Positions 1-8,403 of a stretch of DNA of 64,000 nt are shown one piece after another. Where the stretch lies: positions 1-64,000 of the forward strand of contig DLCK01000049.1 of the NCBI GenBank assembly GCA_002480565.1, in the 5' to 3' direction. Within the stretch, counting starts at the first letter, position 1. The number at the start of each line of letters is the position of its first letter. The notes under the pieces were generated by a model. That model searched no databases and was not told where the DNA came from. It saw nothing but the letters and a program-made list of their open reading frames with translations. A program made the position numbers and the translations under genes. Source of the stretch: Phycisphaerales bacterium UBA7800 (GTDB lineage Bacteria > Planctomycetota > Phycisphaerae > Phycisphaerales > Phycisphaeraceae).

Positions 1-1
1 A

Positions 2-814
2 ACCCATCGCCGTGACAATAAAAATGCATTCACACTTATCGAACTGCTCGTGGTGATCTCCATCATCGCATTACTGATTGGCATTTTACTTCCGGCTTTA
101 GGAGCAGCACGACGGACTGCCCGCCAAATGCAAAACTCCACGCAAGTCCGTGGCATTCATACGGGATTGGTACTCTTTAGCCAAGGAAACAACACATACT
201 ATCCAGGCATCACAACGACAGGTGGTATTTCAGCAACCATTGAAAACGCTGTCACCGGTGGCACTGCGGCCCTGGCATCAGGAACGGCAACCGAAACTGA
301 AAACCGCTTTAAGGTACTACATGCAGATAACTATTTCACGTCTGAATATATGATCAGTCCATCAGAGACTAAAACACAATATGATGACACGGACAACCTT
401 ACGGCCGACAACTATTCCTATGCGTTACTGGAATTAGCTGTTGCAAAAGTCGGCGCAACGGGTAGTGCTCGTGCCAATGAATGGCGAGACACGAGTAACA
501 GTGAGGCCGTTGTGATTTCTGACCGTGCCAAAGATCACGCTACAGGCAAAGTCAAAAGTGTCCATACCAATCCTTCAGGCACGTCTGATGAATGGCGAGG
601 AAGTGTTGGATTCAACGACAACCATGTCACATTTGAAGCCACGCATAACCAACTCGATACACAGTATGGTGATATCGACAAAACCGATGACAATCTGTTT
701 ACAGACGAAGATGACACTGCCACTACATATCAAACTGGCGACACAGCATTCATGATTTATGAAGGGGATGCCGAAGCCATCGACGACGGCGCAACACACG
801 GAGTTACACCTTAA
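2..814 (+). CDS. Prepilin-like protein, paralogue 1 (5' end outside window)
   Basis: The frame is open from base 2, so the start codon lies upstream of the window. The visible protein opens with a type IV pilin-like signal: a basic stretch, then AFTLIELLVVISIIALLIG, whose Glu matches the conserved fifth residue of processed pilins. After this helix come RRTARQMQNSTQVRGIH and a Thr/Asp-rich domain without cysteine that carries SQGNNTYYPG, EWRDTSNSEAV and NDNHVTFEATH. The same blocks recur in the proteins at 868 and 16308, with a variable middle. It should be membrane-anchored and cut by a prepilin peptidase. The NDNHV block recalls the H-X9-DG region of planctomycete prepilin-like proteins. 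Its biological role is unknown. Confidence 0.85.
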   Translation, partial: THRRDNKNAFTLIELLVVISIIALLIGILLPALGAARRTARQMQNSTQVRGIHTGLVLFSQGNNTYYPGITTTGGISATIENAVTGGTAALASGTATETENRFKVLHADNYFTSEYMISPSETKTQYDDTDNLTADNYSYALLELAVAKVGATGSARANEWRDTSNSEAVVISDRAKDHATGKVKSVHTNPSGTSDEWRGSVGFNDNHVTFEATHNQLDTQYGDIDKTDDNLFTDEDDTATTYQTGDTAFMIYEGDAEAIDDGATHGVTP

Positions 815-867
815 TACCAACCCGCTATCAATCATTCAGAATTACTAATTAAAATAGGGATATACAC

Positions 868-1644
868 ATGCATAATCGCAAAGCATTCACACTCATCGAA
901 CTCCTCGTGGTGATCTCCATCATCGCTTTACTCATTGGTATCTTGCTCCCGGCACTAGGTGCAGCACGACGTACCGCAAGACAGATGCAAAACTCCACAC
1001 AGGTTCGTGGCATTCACTCTGCATTGGTACTTTTCTCTCAAGGAAACAATACTTACTATCCCGGTTCAACCACTAAAGGTCAAAACAAAACTGCTGTTGT
1101 ATCTGGTGAAACTGATCCCATGTCAGTTCAGTTTCGATTTGCCACACTCCTGAATGATAATTACTTCACAGCTGAATATATGGTCAGCCCATCAGAAACC
1201 AAAGCAACGGCAGTTGGTGGAGAAACTGGTTTAACAACCACTGACAATGGTGTTGATACTGAAGTGACTTATTCTTATGCAATGCTACGTATTTCTCCAG
1301 TACAGACTGATGCACGCGAAGAATGGCGTGACACGAGCAACAGTGAAGCTGTGATGCTTTGCGACCGCGCAAAAAACAACGACGGAACTTTAGGTGATGC
1401 ATGGAAGAGTGTACATACGAATCCTGCTACCGGCACTACGGAGTGGCGAGGCAGCGTGGGTTGGAATGATAATCACGTGACATTCGAAGCAACTTCGACG
1501 ATGGCAGCAACACAATATTACGACACATCAAATACGAGTGATGAGTTGTTCCCCGAAGTTGGTGTAACTGATACCGATGATGATGCCGTTATGGTGTTTG
1601 AAGATAACGCTCTTGCAGCAGATGGCTCCAATACGTACCAATAA
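868..1644 (+). CDS. Prepilin-like protein, paralogue 2
   Basis: 258 residues starting MHNRKAFTLIELLVV, a very short leader ahead of the pilin cleavage site and helix. ATAGGGATATACAC lies just before the ATG as a weak ribosome site. It is almost identical to paralogue 1 over the first 60 residues and again in EWRDTSNSEAV and NDNHVTFEAT, but differs in the central Thr/Gly/Asp-rich part and the C-terminus. The two genes are 53 bp apart and probably co-transcribed, with a terminator following at about 1701. Tandem duplication is the simplest origin. The family assignment (prepilin-type N-terminal domain) is firm; the function is unknown. Confidence 0.9.
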   Translation: MHNRKAFTLIELLVVISIIALLIGILLPALGAARRTARQMQNSTQVRGIHSALVLFSQGNNTYYPGSTTKGQNKTAVVSGETDPMSVQFRFATLLNDNYFTAEYMVSPSETKATAVGGETGLTTTDNGVDTEVTYSYAMLRISPVQTDAREEWRDTSNSEAVMLCDRAKNNDGTLGDAWKSVHTNPATGTTEWRGSVGWNDNHVTFEATSTMAATQYYDTSNTSDELFPEVGVTDTDDDAVMVFEDNALAADGSNTYQ

Positions 1645-1700
1645 TCTTTCATAAGTTAATCTACACATGAAGGGCAATGTTCCCAATTATGTATCTACAC

Positions 1701-1737
1701 AAACACAGTTCGTCTTTGCGGCGGGCTGTGTTTTTTT
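1701..1737 (+). terminator. Rho-independent terminator after the tandem prepilin genes
   Basis: The 8 bp arms AAACACAG and CTGTGTTT enclose a 17 nt loop and run into a T tract of nine or ten bases. It lies 57 bp past the stop of paralogue 2, where a transcript end is expected. Confidence 0.7.
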
Positions 1738-1948
1738 ATGCGGCTGTATTGCTGTGACAGAATTCTTCTCAAGCCACCGGCTCGACACGAGCTGGCTCGC
1801 GAAGACAGGTGATGCCAAAACCCCCTGTCTGGGGTAATAGGCAATTGGAGAGCTGGTTGTATTCTGTGGTTGAAAGTTAAGTGTGAAAGCGCTTGCTTTT
1901 TCATAGAAAAGACCATCGTCGGAGTACTGGCCGACGATGGTTTTTTTA
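1738..1948 (+). ncRNA. Candidate small RNA ending in a strong terminator
   Basis: There is no convincing reading frame here, yet a perfect 11 bp hairpin (arms ACCATCGTCGG and CCGACGATGGT, 1912-1941) followed by a T run closes the interval. Upstream are two further hairpins: GCTCG/CGAGC near 1780-1795 and GACAGG/CCTGTC near 1803-1827. Because the preceding gene already has its own terminator, this second one suggests a separate short transcript. No promoter and no known RNA family was recognised. It could instead be a back-up terminator. Confidence 0.35.
1912..1948 (+). terminator. Strong Rho-independent terminator
   Basis: A perfect 11 bp stem (1912-1922 with 1931-1941) with an 8 nt loop is followed by T residues to 1947. 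On the other strand the stem is followed by TCTTTTC, so weak termination that way is also possible. Confidence 0.75.
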
Positions 1949-1979
1949 TCCCTGAATATTTGATGATCCAATGCGACAT

Positions 1980-2096
1980 GGCAATCCCGGTCTGCGATCT
2001 GAGACCGGGGGTTTGGACTTGCAGGCTCGGGATTGCCGTGACACATTAGCCTTTGGGCGCTCGAAGCTGAAAGTGGTTGGTGTGCTAACTACCAAC
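1980..2096 (+). other. Structured gene-free region upstream of the kinase
   Basis: The arms GGCAATCCC (1980-1988) and GGGATTGCC (2029-2037) form a 9 bp closing stem that encloses the smaller hairpin GGTCT/AGACC. A further hairpin, GTTGGT/ACCAAC, lies at 2076-2096. The area has no convincing ORF and ends about 120 bp before the kinase gene. It could be a leader RNA, a small RNA or a repeat; no known riboswitch consensus was recognised. Confidence 0.3.
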
Positions 2097-2218
2097 GGGG
2101 TAACGTGATAAACCGATTGGACTTGTTAAAACCAATACACATGCTTGTCATTTGACCTTAACCCGGCTAAAGTGTTGTCTGGCAAGCGACTAAGGGAAGT
2201 GGGCTATAAGGCCGGATC

Positions 2219-3241
2219 ATGGGCGATCTGGGACGCCGACCCTCATCGTTCATGTTTATCAACGGATTGTGGAGCATCATGGCTTTAGCGGGAAACGCTG
2301 CCATTCCAGCCAACCTGGGTTTCGAGATCCTTGAGACGTTGGGTCACGGGGCTAGGAGTACGATTTACCTGGTGAGGGAGAAGTCCACCGCTGCGCGCTA
2401 TGCGCTTAAGCGAGTGATACGTAACTCCTCAGCGGACCAGCGATTTATTGAACAAGCCTTACTGGAACACGAGGTTGCTGGACAGTTCAATCACCCATCG
2501 CTTCGCAAGAGTCACCGGACGTATAAAATCAAAAGTTTCTTTCGCATCAAGGAAGTCTACGTACTCATGGAAGCCGTCGACGGATTGACCCTTGAGCAGC
2601 GTCGCCCAAGCAGCATGATGGAAGTCTGTCGCATTTTCCAGGACACTGCCATCGCATTGGGCGTGATGCATCGCGCTGGTTTTGTACATGCGGATATCAA
2701 GCCCAACAATATTCTGGTGACCAAGCAGGACATGGTGAAGATCATCGACTTTGGTCAATCCTGTCCTAGTGGTACCCGCAAGGAACGCATTCAGGGCACG
2801 CCGGACTACATCGCCCCTGAACAGGTCAAGCGTGAACACATCACGCCCAAGACCGACGTCTTTAACCTTGCTGCGACGATGTACTTTGTCCTCACCCAAC
2901 AACATGTCCCGACGTTGATCCCCAAGGGGGGCAGTGGCGTGAACCTTGTGGACCGTGGGCCGACAAAGTGTCCATCACCCTTGGAGCTTAATCCCTCGGT
3001 CCCGCCGGCACTGAGTGGTTTGATCATGAACTGCCTGGAACAGGAACCGCGCGAACGGCCTGAATCCATGACACGTGTTTATGAACGGCTGGAGATGGCC
3101 ATCGGTCAAATCAAAACCGACCACAGCAGCGGCGGGGCCACGCAACCTACCGCCAAGCCCATCCCACCTGACGATGGCATCCTCCCAGGCTCTGCCCTGT
3201 CGGACACTGGCTCATTGGATATCGATTCACTGTTTGCGTGA
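2219..3241 (+). CDS. Serine/threonine protein kinase (Hanks type)
   Basis: 340 residues. Kinase motifs appear in order: glycine loop GHGARS (about 43-48), ATP-binding Lys in YALKRV (64), catalytic loop HADIKPNNIL (157-166, HAD in place of HRD), DFG (177-179) and GTPDYIAPE (193-201). No transmembrane segment or sensor domain follows, and the last 50 residues are Pro/Ser-rich, so a soluble kinase is likely. The start is uncertain: the ATG at 2219 has AAGG upstream, but an ATG at 2279 preceded by TGGAG would remove a 20-residue extension that is not part of the kinase fold. It stands alone in its transcription unit. Substrates are unknown. Confidence 0.88.
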   Translation: MGDLGRRPSSFMFINGLWSIMALAGNAAIPANLGFEILETLGHGARSTIYLVREKSTAARYALKRVIRNSSADQRFIEQALLEHEVAGQFNHPSLRKSHRTYKIKSFFRIKEVYVLMEAVDGLTLEQRRPSSMMEVCRIFQDTAIALGVMHRAGFVHADIKPNNILVTKQDMVKIIDFGQSCPSGTRKERIQGTPDYIAPEQVKREHITPKTDVFNLAATMYFVLTQQHVPTLIPKGGSGVNLVDRGPTKCPSPLELNPSVPPALSGLIMNCLEQEPRERPESMTRVYERLEMAIGQIKTDHSSGGATQPTAKPIPPDDGILPGSALSDTGSLDIDSLFA

Positions 3242-3360
3242 GATGACTTACATCTAAAATCAAATAGAGCGCGATCGTTCTCAATCAACTGCGATATGTT
3301 CATCGCCATGTCGTGTCAGAGCTGTCACTCACTGATTAACACGCTACAGATACTCGAAAA

Positions 3361-4026
3361 TCATTCATTCGTTTTGGGCTTGGTCTTTCGCATTGGTTCA
3401 TTCACCTTGTAATGCAACGACTGATTGGGCATGTGACTGACACGATTATCCACGCGCGTGGATTGGTAACGATTGTCGACCCGCCGACTGACCATGCGAC
3501 TGTCCACCCGATTATCCACGCGCTTAGGTTCAAGGCGATTGGTCGGCTGTTGCGTAGTATCTGCATTGTCCGTACTGCGAACGACGTTTTGCATCTGCGG
3601 ACTTAACAGGAACACAGTGTTAGCAGGGATCACTTCGATAAATGCGCCATCGACTGAAGGAGCAACATTGCTGTCGATGCCACCAGCCTTGGTACGGCTG
3701 GGGACGACATAGTACATTTGATCGCTTTGAGACATGATGCCAGGGGCAACACGTAGAAAGGCATTGGAATGTTGGATACCTGTAGTCTGAGCCGCTTGGC
3801 CAAAGACCTGCATCTGCTGAATCTTCTCATCGGGGACGCTAAACAGTGAAGTATGTTCACCATCAACACGGAGCCCTGCACCTTGTTGACGCATGGATCG
3901 ACTTAAGCCATCCAGATCACCTACCGCCTGATCAACGCGTTGGACCTGACTGGTCTGTTGCGAAGTCTGAGCAAGAAGTGTTGAGCAACACAGAAGCACG
4001 ATCATGAGGTTCAGGCAGGTTTTCAT
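3361..4026 (-). CDS. Secreted hypothetical protein with RVDNR repeats
   Basis: The open frame extends back to 4113, but the ATG at 4026 begins an evident signal peptide, MKTCLNLMIVLLCCSTLLAQ, so that start is preferred; AAAAGGAT precedes it closely. The mature protein of about 200 residues is Gln/Ser/Val-rich with no known domain. Its C-terminal part repeats RVDNR or close variants (RVDNRVDSR, RRVDNR, TRVDNRV), giving alternating basic and acidic residues, and ends in a Lys-rich tail. A periplasmic or cell-surface role is inferred from the signal only. It is convergent with the kinase gene and divergent from the MoxR gene. Confidence 0.6.
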   Translation of the reverse strand: MKTCLNLMIVLLCCSTLLAQTSQQTSQVQRVDQAVGDLDGLSRSMRQQGAGLRVDGEHTSLFSVPDEKIQQMQVFGQAAQTTGIQHSNAFLRVAPGIMSQSDQMYYVVPSRTKAGGIDSNVAPSVDGAFIEVIPANTVFLLSPQMQNVVRSTDNADTTQQPTNRLEPKRVDNRVDSRMVSRRVDNRYQSTRVDNRVSHMPNQSLHYKVNEPMRKTKPKTNE

Positions 4027-4184
4027 ATCCTTTTTATCGGGCCAAATCGGATTAAACGTGAATTTGAAGCTTAAATACGTGGTTTGTGACAATCTTGTGC
4101 GCGATGCAGGCACTGATTTGATCTATCGCAAGCAACTGATGCGCCATTCACAATCCTGATAATTCCAGTATCCTTGTCATACGC

Positions 4185-5171
4185 ATGGACAACTCACCAA
4201 CCGACATTCAACAGTTTGATGCCATCGCCCCGGTATGCGACCAACTCCGAGAGCAGATCGGCAAGGCGATCATCGGCCAGCAGGCGACACTTGATCTGCT
4301 GCTGACAGCTTTACTTTGTCATGGGCATGTGCTGTTGGTCGGCGTGCCGGGTTTGGCCAAGACGCGACTGGTTCGCGCCTTGGGACATGCTATGGATTTA
4401 CCAACCGCACGCGTGCAGTTCACCGCGGACTTAATGCCAGGCGATATCCTTGGCAGTGAACTGATCCAACATACCCAAGGCAGCAACGAACGTCACATCC
4501 AATTCGTCAAAGGCCCGATTTTCACCAGCCTGTTACTTGCTGACGAAATCAATCGCGCTTCACCACGGACGCAGGCAGCACTGCTTCAAGCCATGGCTGA
4601 ACGACAAGTCACCATCGCCAATCAGACGCACGCACTAAGCGATCCGTTTATGGTCATCGCCACCCAGAACCCCATTGAGCAGGAGGGGACATACCTGTTA
4701 CCTGAAGCTCAGTTGGACCGATTCATGTTCAGTTACACGATGGCATACCCCTCAGAAAAAGACGAGTTGGCAATCGCCCTGCTGCGCGATGAGTCGGTGC
4801 TTGAGCAGATCAAGCCGGTCGTGACACAGCAGCAGGTCGCACGTTGGGCCACGCTCATTCGCCAGATGCCCATCAGTGATGTGGTTGCAAAACAGGCAGT
4901 GACATGGGTTCGCGCAACGCGACCTGAGGAGTCACAATCACCTCAATTGGTCAAGGACTTCGTACAATGGGGAGCCGGCCCGCGTGCGACGCAGCACTTG
5001 CTTGTTGGGGCCTCGGCACGTGCAGCGATGCAAGGCCGCCCCACGGCCTCCACGGACGATTTAAAGCATGTCATCCCCGCGGTAATGAGTCACCGATTGG
5101 TGTTGAACTTCGCAGCATCCGCAGAACACGTCACCGAATCGCAAATCATCGAAGCAGTGACAAAGCTTTGA
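4185..5171 (+). CDS. MoxR family AAA+ ATPase
   Basis: 328 residues with Walker A GVPGLAKT (53-60), Walker B LLLADEINR (116-124), the sensor segment ATQNP (159-163) and the GTYLLPEAQLDRF block typical of MoxR proteins. These are chaperone-like ATPases that usually work with von Willebrand factor A and DUF58 proteins encoded directly downstream. Here the downstream neighbour is on the opposite strand, so the usual partners are not adjacent. The length is normal. The ATG has no clear Shine-Dalgarno sequence. Confidence 0.9.
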   Translation: MDNSPTDIQQFDAIAPVCDQLREQIGKAIIGQQATLDLLLTALLCHGHVLLVGVPGLAKTRLVRALGHAMDLPTARVQFTADLMPGDILGSELIQHTQGSNERHIQFVKGPIFTSLLLADEINRASPRTQAALLQAMAERQVTIANQTHALSDPFMVIATQNPIEQEGTYLLPEAQLDRFMFSYTMAYPSEKDELAIALLRDESVLEQIKPVVTQQQVARWATLIRQMPISDVVAKQAVTWVRATRPEESQSPQLVKDFVQWGAGPRATQHLLVGASARAAMQGRPTASTDDLKHVIPAVMSHRLVLNFAASAEHVTESQIIEAVTKL

Positions 5172-5183
5172 GTAACGACACCG

Positions 5184-6314
5184 TCAAGGCATACGCTTAC
5201 CACGTTGGGTCAACCCGATCTCCTTGAGCATCGACTCATTGCCTTCGTCATGCAATTGCCAGTAAGGCAAGCGTTTTGCTTTGATCATTTCGCCTTTATG
5301 CCCTGCTGAACTTTCCCACGAAACAAGGTGTCGATACGGATCATCACGTTGAATATAAAACGTCCACTTCATCCCATCGGCAAGCGTGCAGGTCATCACA
5401 TCACACATGAATGTGCCTGCGGGGACGGTGATTTCGACGGGCTTTTTTTCAAATGTTAATGTTGCATCGACCCAGTTGAGCGGCTGATGTCGCAGTCGGG
5501 AGTATGCCAGCGAGCGGAGCAGTTTGACCTGGGTTGATTCGCCAGCTTTAAGAGCAGGTGATGCCAACCCGCGCGCCCAGTGCAGCAGGACGTCTTGACT
5601 CATCGCGTTAGTTGGCAGTTGGAGTTTGTGATTCTGATCCGCTTCACCATCAAAGTAACTATGGCTCGTAAGGCGGATATCTCGATCATCAAAGAGTAGT
5701 TGAGCGTAGGCATGGCCGCACCATTCCTGAGCACTGAAACTGGCTTTGACAGGTAAGCCCCCTTGATCGGAATTATCCGACCGCACGAAGACACTGCTCA
5801 TGAGACTGTAGTCATACAAGCCGGTGGGGAAGTCTTCGACAAGGTTGAGCTTGATCACGGGATAGACATCGGACTTGGGATGCTTGCCAGGGTCAGCTTT
5901 GACGCGAAGAGTATTGGAGAAGTCTTCGGTGACGAAGATGGTCACGCCGGTGCCTTTGCGGAGCCGTCCGTAGCGTGGGTAGACAATGTCATAACCCGCC
6001 AGTTCCGCTTTGCCATCGCCCCAGTTTTTCCAGAACGCATTGCCAAAGTCCGGCCGGTCACCCGGTGAACTGGCAGGCGGCCTGGCATCACAGGCGGTGA
6101 CCATCAGAAGCATCAAGCAGATTGCCAAAGGGTGAATGCTTTGCCAACGCAAAGCCCATTTGAGTTGACTTTGACCACAGAGCCACAACGTCGCAGAGTG
6201 CAGGATAGAGATTTTTCTCTTGGTTTTCTCTGTGCCTCTGTGTCTCTGTGGTGAAGGCCATATGCGGTTGATAGAGCGGATGGTTTGATGATTGACAGTT
6301 GCACTTTTTGGCAT
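5184..6314 (-). CDS. Putative lipoprotein of unknown function
   Basis: The protein has a lipobox-like LMVTAC preceded by a hydrophobic stretch, then a mainly beta-type domain of about 300 residues ending TQRGKRMP; no family was recognised. The first ATG (6314) has a good ribosome site, AAGGA at 8 bp, but it puts about 70 residues before the lipobox, and part of that extension is the translated inverted repeat at 6174-6252. A TTG at 6152 would give a classical lipoprotein signal (MRWQSIHPLAICLMLLMVTAC minus its last residues). Either the repeat was inserted into the 5' end of the gene or the start lies downstream of it. Confidence 0.6.
   Translation of the reverse strand: MPKSATVNHQTIRSINRIWPSPQRHRGTEKTKRKISILHSATLWLCGQSQLKWALRWQSIHPLAICLMLLMVTACDARPPASSPGDRPDFGNAFWKNWGDGKAELAGYDIVYPRYGRLRKGTGVTIFVTEDFSNTLRVKADPGKHPKSDVYPVIKLNLVEDFPTGLYDYSLMSSVFVRSDNSDQGGLPVKASFSAQEWCGHAYAQLLFDDRDIRLTSHSYFDGEADQNHKLQLPTNAMSQDVLLHWARGLASPALKAGESTQVKLLRSLAYSRLRHQPLNWVDATLTFEKKPVEITVPAGTFMCDVMTCTLADGMKWTFYIQRDDPYRHLVSWESSAGHKGEMIKAKRLPYWQLHDEGNESMLKEIGLTQRGKRMP
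6174..6252. repeat. Intergenic-type inverted repeat, ACAGAG family, copy 1
   Basis: The right arm reads CTCTGTGCCTCTGTG then TCTCTGTGGT; the left arm starts ACCACAGAGCCAC and is more diverged. It belongs to the same family as 21826-21904: units of 8-9 bases built on CACAGAG facing each other across an AT-rich centre. This copy overlaps the annotated 5' end of the lipoprotein gene. Confidence 0.7.
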
Positions 6315-6366
6315 GTTCGGTGATCCTTACTGTTCGATTTCAAATCGCTCACTGGAGTAACGGTTC

Positions 6367-7302
6367 ATGACTCAGACAACCCGCATCGCTTTACTGCAAC
6401 ACGCCTGCTCGGAAGATGTCTCGGCGAACATTGCCAAGGCTCATGGCATGATCCGTGATGCTGCCAAACAAGGCGCCCAGGTCGTCTTCACACCTGAGTT
6501 GTATACCTCGCAATACTTCTGCCAAACCGAAGACCCGGCCAAGTTCGATCTGGCTGTCACCATCCCTGGCAAGTTGACCGACTCGATCTGCGAACTGGCA
6601 AAGGCATGTCAGATCAACCTCGTCGCATCCCTGTTTGAAAAACGCGCACCAGGCCTCTACCACAACACCAGCGTCTGTATTGATGATACCGGCACCATGC
6701 TAAACCGCTACCGTAAAATGCATATTCCCGATGACCCCGGATTTTACGAAAAGTTCTACTTCACCCCCGGTGACCCCCGGAAATCCTGCCCCCGGAAATC
6801 TGAAGCCTCCGAAGTCCATGGCAGCTCTGAAGATCTCTCAAACGCTGGATATCAAACCACACAACTAGGCGACCTCAACGTGGGTACGCTTATCTGCTGG
6901 GATCAATGGTATCCCGAAGCGGCCCGACTCACGGCCATGCTTGGTGCTCAAATACTCCAGTATCCCACCGCCATCGGATACTGGAAAGGCGAACCCGCCC
7001 AAGAGGGCGCTCGTCAACGCGACGCGTGGATCACCATGCAACGCTCACACGCCATCGCCAACGGCTGTTTCGTCGCAGCCATCAACCGCATCGGAACCGA
7101 GGGGGATATCACCTTTTGGGGTTCAAGTTTCGTAGCTGACCCCGGTGGGCAGATCATTGCTCAAGCCTCCGAGGATCAGGAAGAAATCATCATCGTGGAT
7201 ATTGATCTGTCACTGATGGAAACCACCCGTCGCATGTGGCCGTTCTTTCGTGACCGCCGCATCGACACCTTCGGTGATCTCCAACAACGCTGGCTCAAAT
7301 AA
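6367..7302 (+). CDS. aguB: N-carbamoylputrescine amidase (nitrilase superfamily)
   Basis: 311 residues. The carbon-nitrogen hydrolase triad is visible: Glu in FTPELY (44), Lys in YRKMHIPDDP (117) and Cys in LICWDQWYPEAARL (177). The ICWDQWYPEAAR and KMHIPDDP signatures are those of N-carbamoylputrescine amidases, which convert N-carbamoylputrescine to putrescine, CO2 and ammonia in the agmatine route of polyamine synthesis. Residues about 138-162 (PRKSCPRKSEASEVHGSS onward) form an insertion not usual in the family, after the FTPGD motif. No agmatine deiminase gene is adjacent. The ATG follows GGAGTAACGGTTC, a good ribosome site. Confidence 0.88.
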   Translation: MTQTTRIALLQHACSEDVSANIAKAHGMIRDAAKQGAQVVFTPELYTSQYFCQTEDPAKFDLAVTIPGKLTDSICELAKACQINLVASLFEKRAPGLYHNTSVCIDDTGTMLNRYRKMHIPDDPGFYEKFYFTPGDPRKSCPRKSEASEVHGSSEDLSNAGYQTTQLGDLNVGTLICWDQWYPEAARLTAMLGAQILQYPTAIGYWKGEPAQEGARQRDAWITMQRSHAIANGCFVAAINRIGTEGDITFWGSSFVADPGGQIIAQASEDQEEIIIVDIDLSLMETTRRMWPFFRDRRIDTFGDLQQRWLK

Positions 7303-7375
7303 AAACCGCTTGCGGTTTAGCGCTGCAACACCGCGCGATCAACTATCCAACCCCCGACAGATACAACGCGCGCAT

Positions 7376-7399
7376 AAAAAAACAACGTCTTCACGTTGT
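7376..7399 (-). terminator. Terminator for the YjfB-like gene
   Basis: The 7 bp arms ACAACGT/ACGTTGT (7382-7388, 7393-7399) with a CTTC loop are followed on the minus strand by seven T residues. It is 44 bp beyond the stop of the minus-strand gene at 7443. Confidence 0.7.
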
Positions 7400-7442
7400 C
7401 CATCAAATATGAAGTTCCAAATTTAAAAATCCGAAATTCACA

Positions 7443-7652
7443 TCACCCCGTCACATCAAGACCGCGCCCGACATTGGGATTCAATGACTGCTGCTGCATC
7501 TGCACAGCACCTTCAAGTAACGACACCACGGCTTGTCCCTGCTGCTCAGCGGCATCCAAGGTTTTTCTGGCAACGGCTACACCTACGGCCTGTTGGGTCT
7601 GGGCAGCCTGGATCGCTGAAAACTGAGTTGCTAATGATGAAGTCATACTCAT
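7443..7652 (-). CDS. YjfB-like putative motility protein
   Basis: A small protein of about 70 residues with SLATQFSAIQAAQTQQAVGV, then ARKTLDAAEQQGQAVVSLLEG. This pattern (short polar N-terminus, QAQTQQAV helix, K-x-LD-A-Q helix) matches the YjfB/putative motility protein family of 60-70 residues, whose biochemical role is not established. The frame could start at a GTG at 7661; ATG codons at 7652 and 7646 are more likely and none has a strong ribosome site. It has its own terminator at 7376. Confidence 0.6.
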   Translation of the reverse strand: MSMTSSLATQFSAIQAAQTQQAVGVAVARKTLDAAEQQGQAVVSLLEGAVQMQQQSLNPNVGRGLDVTG

Positions 7653-7850
7653 AACATTCACATCATCGGCTAAAAAGAGGAAAGACCTTCACTCTATTTC
7701 TCAAAATCGTTATGCTATATCCAGCCGTCCGATTACAGAATGTTAAAGCCGATTTTTATCGGCCCAAACGCACGGTGTTTCACAGAACCTTCCGCCGTAA
7801 TGAGGTTCTGAACTGTAATTGTAGACGCCAGGAATTGGAGTTCCCTGTTT

Positions 7851-8186
7851 ATGTTTGAAGTTAAAATCAGCCCGATCCATGGGCGTGGACTGTTTGCAAC
7901 ACAATTTATCCCTGCTGGCACCATCCTCGGAGACCTTGAAGGTTACAACGTCGAGGAAGATGGCCCGTATGTCCTTTGGGTCGATGGTGTGCAAGGCTTC
8001 TGCGTCACCAACGATTTTAAGTACATCAACCACAACAACGATGCCAACTCAGCGTATTACGATGACCTGACTGTCGTCACGCTCAAAGACATCTATCCCA
8101 CTGATGAAATCACCCACGACTATCGTGGCGATGACAAAAGCCCTGAAAATGAAATGTCATTCGAGGAAACTCTCGAACCAGCATAA
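7851..8186 (+). CDS. Small SET-domain protein
   Basis: 111 residues, essentially one minimal SET domain. HGRGLFAT (about residues 10-17) is the N-terminal SET signature, KYINHNNDAN is the NH-x-x-x-x-N cofactor/knot motif, and DEITHDY is the counterpart of the ELTFDY block. SET proteins transfer methyl groups from S-adenosylmethionine to lysine. There is no Cys-rich post-SET region and no partner domain, so the substrate cannot be predicted. GGAG lies 10 bp before the ATG. Small bacterial SET proteins of this kind occur widely and probably modify non-histone targets (inference). Confidence 0.8.
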   Translation: MFEVKISPIHGRGLFATQFIPAGTILGDLEGYNVEEDGPYVLWVDGVQGFCVTNDFKYINHNNDANSAYYDDLTVVTLKDIYPTDEITHDYRGDDKSPENEMSFEETLEPA

Positions 8187-8317
8187 ATCAACAGGCAGTC
8201 AGATTGATATTGAATTGCGACACTGCGTTTGACTGAAGCTCTCACACCAATTGCACAAAAAGTCCGCGCACAAACTGCCGCAACAATCACAAGATTTTGA
8301 CGCGACACCTCAGCATT

Positions 8318-8350
8318 AAAAATCACCGCAGACAAAACTGCCTGCGGTGA
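8318..8350 (-). terminator. Terminator for the 8404 gene
   Basis: The perfect 9 bp arms TCACCGCAG (8323-8331) and CTGCGGTGA (8342-8350) are followed on the minus strand by TTTTT (8318-8322). It lies 54 bp past the stop of the minus-strand gene. Confidence 0.75.
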
Positions 8351-8403
8351 CCGTTGATCCCCCCGGTGATCAGCAATAGATACATCACCTCCAATGTGCT
8401 AAT

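Noticed and set aside
1687..2046. 119-residue minus-strand frame in the gap after the second prepilin gene
   Set aside because: It covers two hairpin terminators, has no ribosome site and no recognisable protein pattern.
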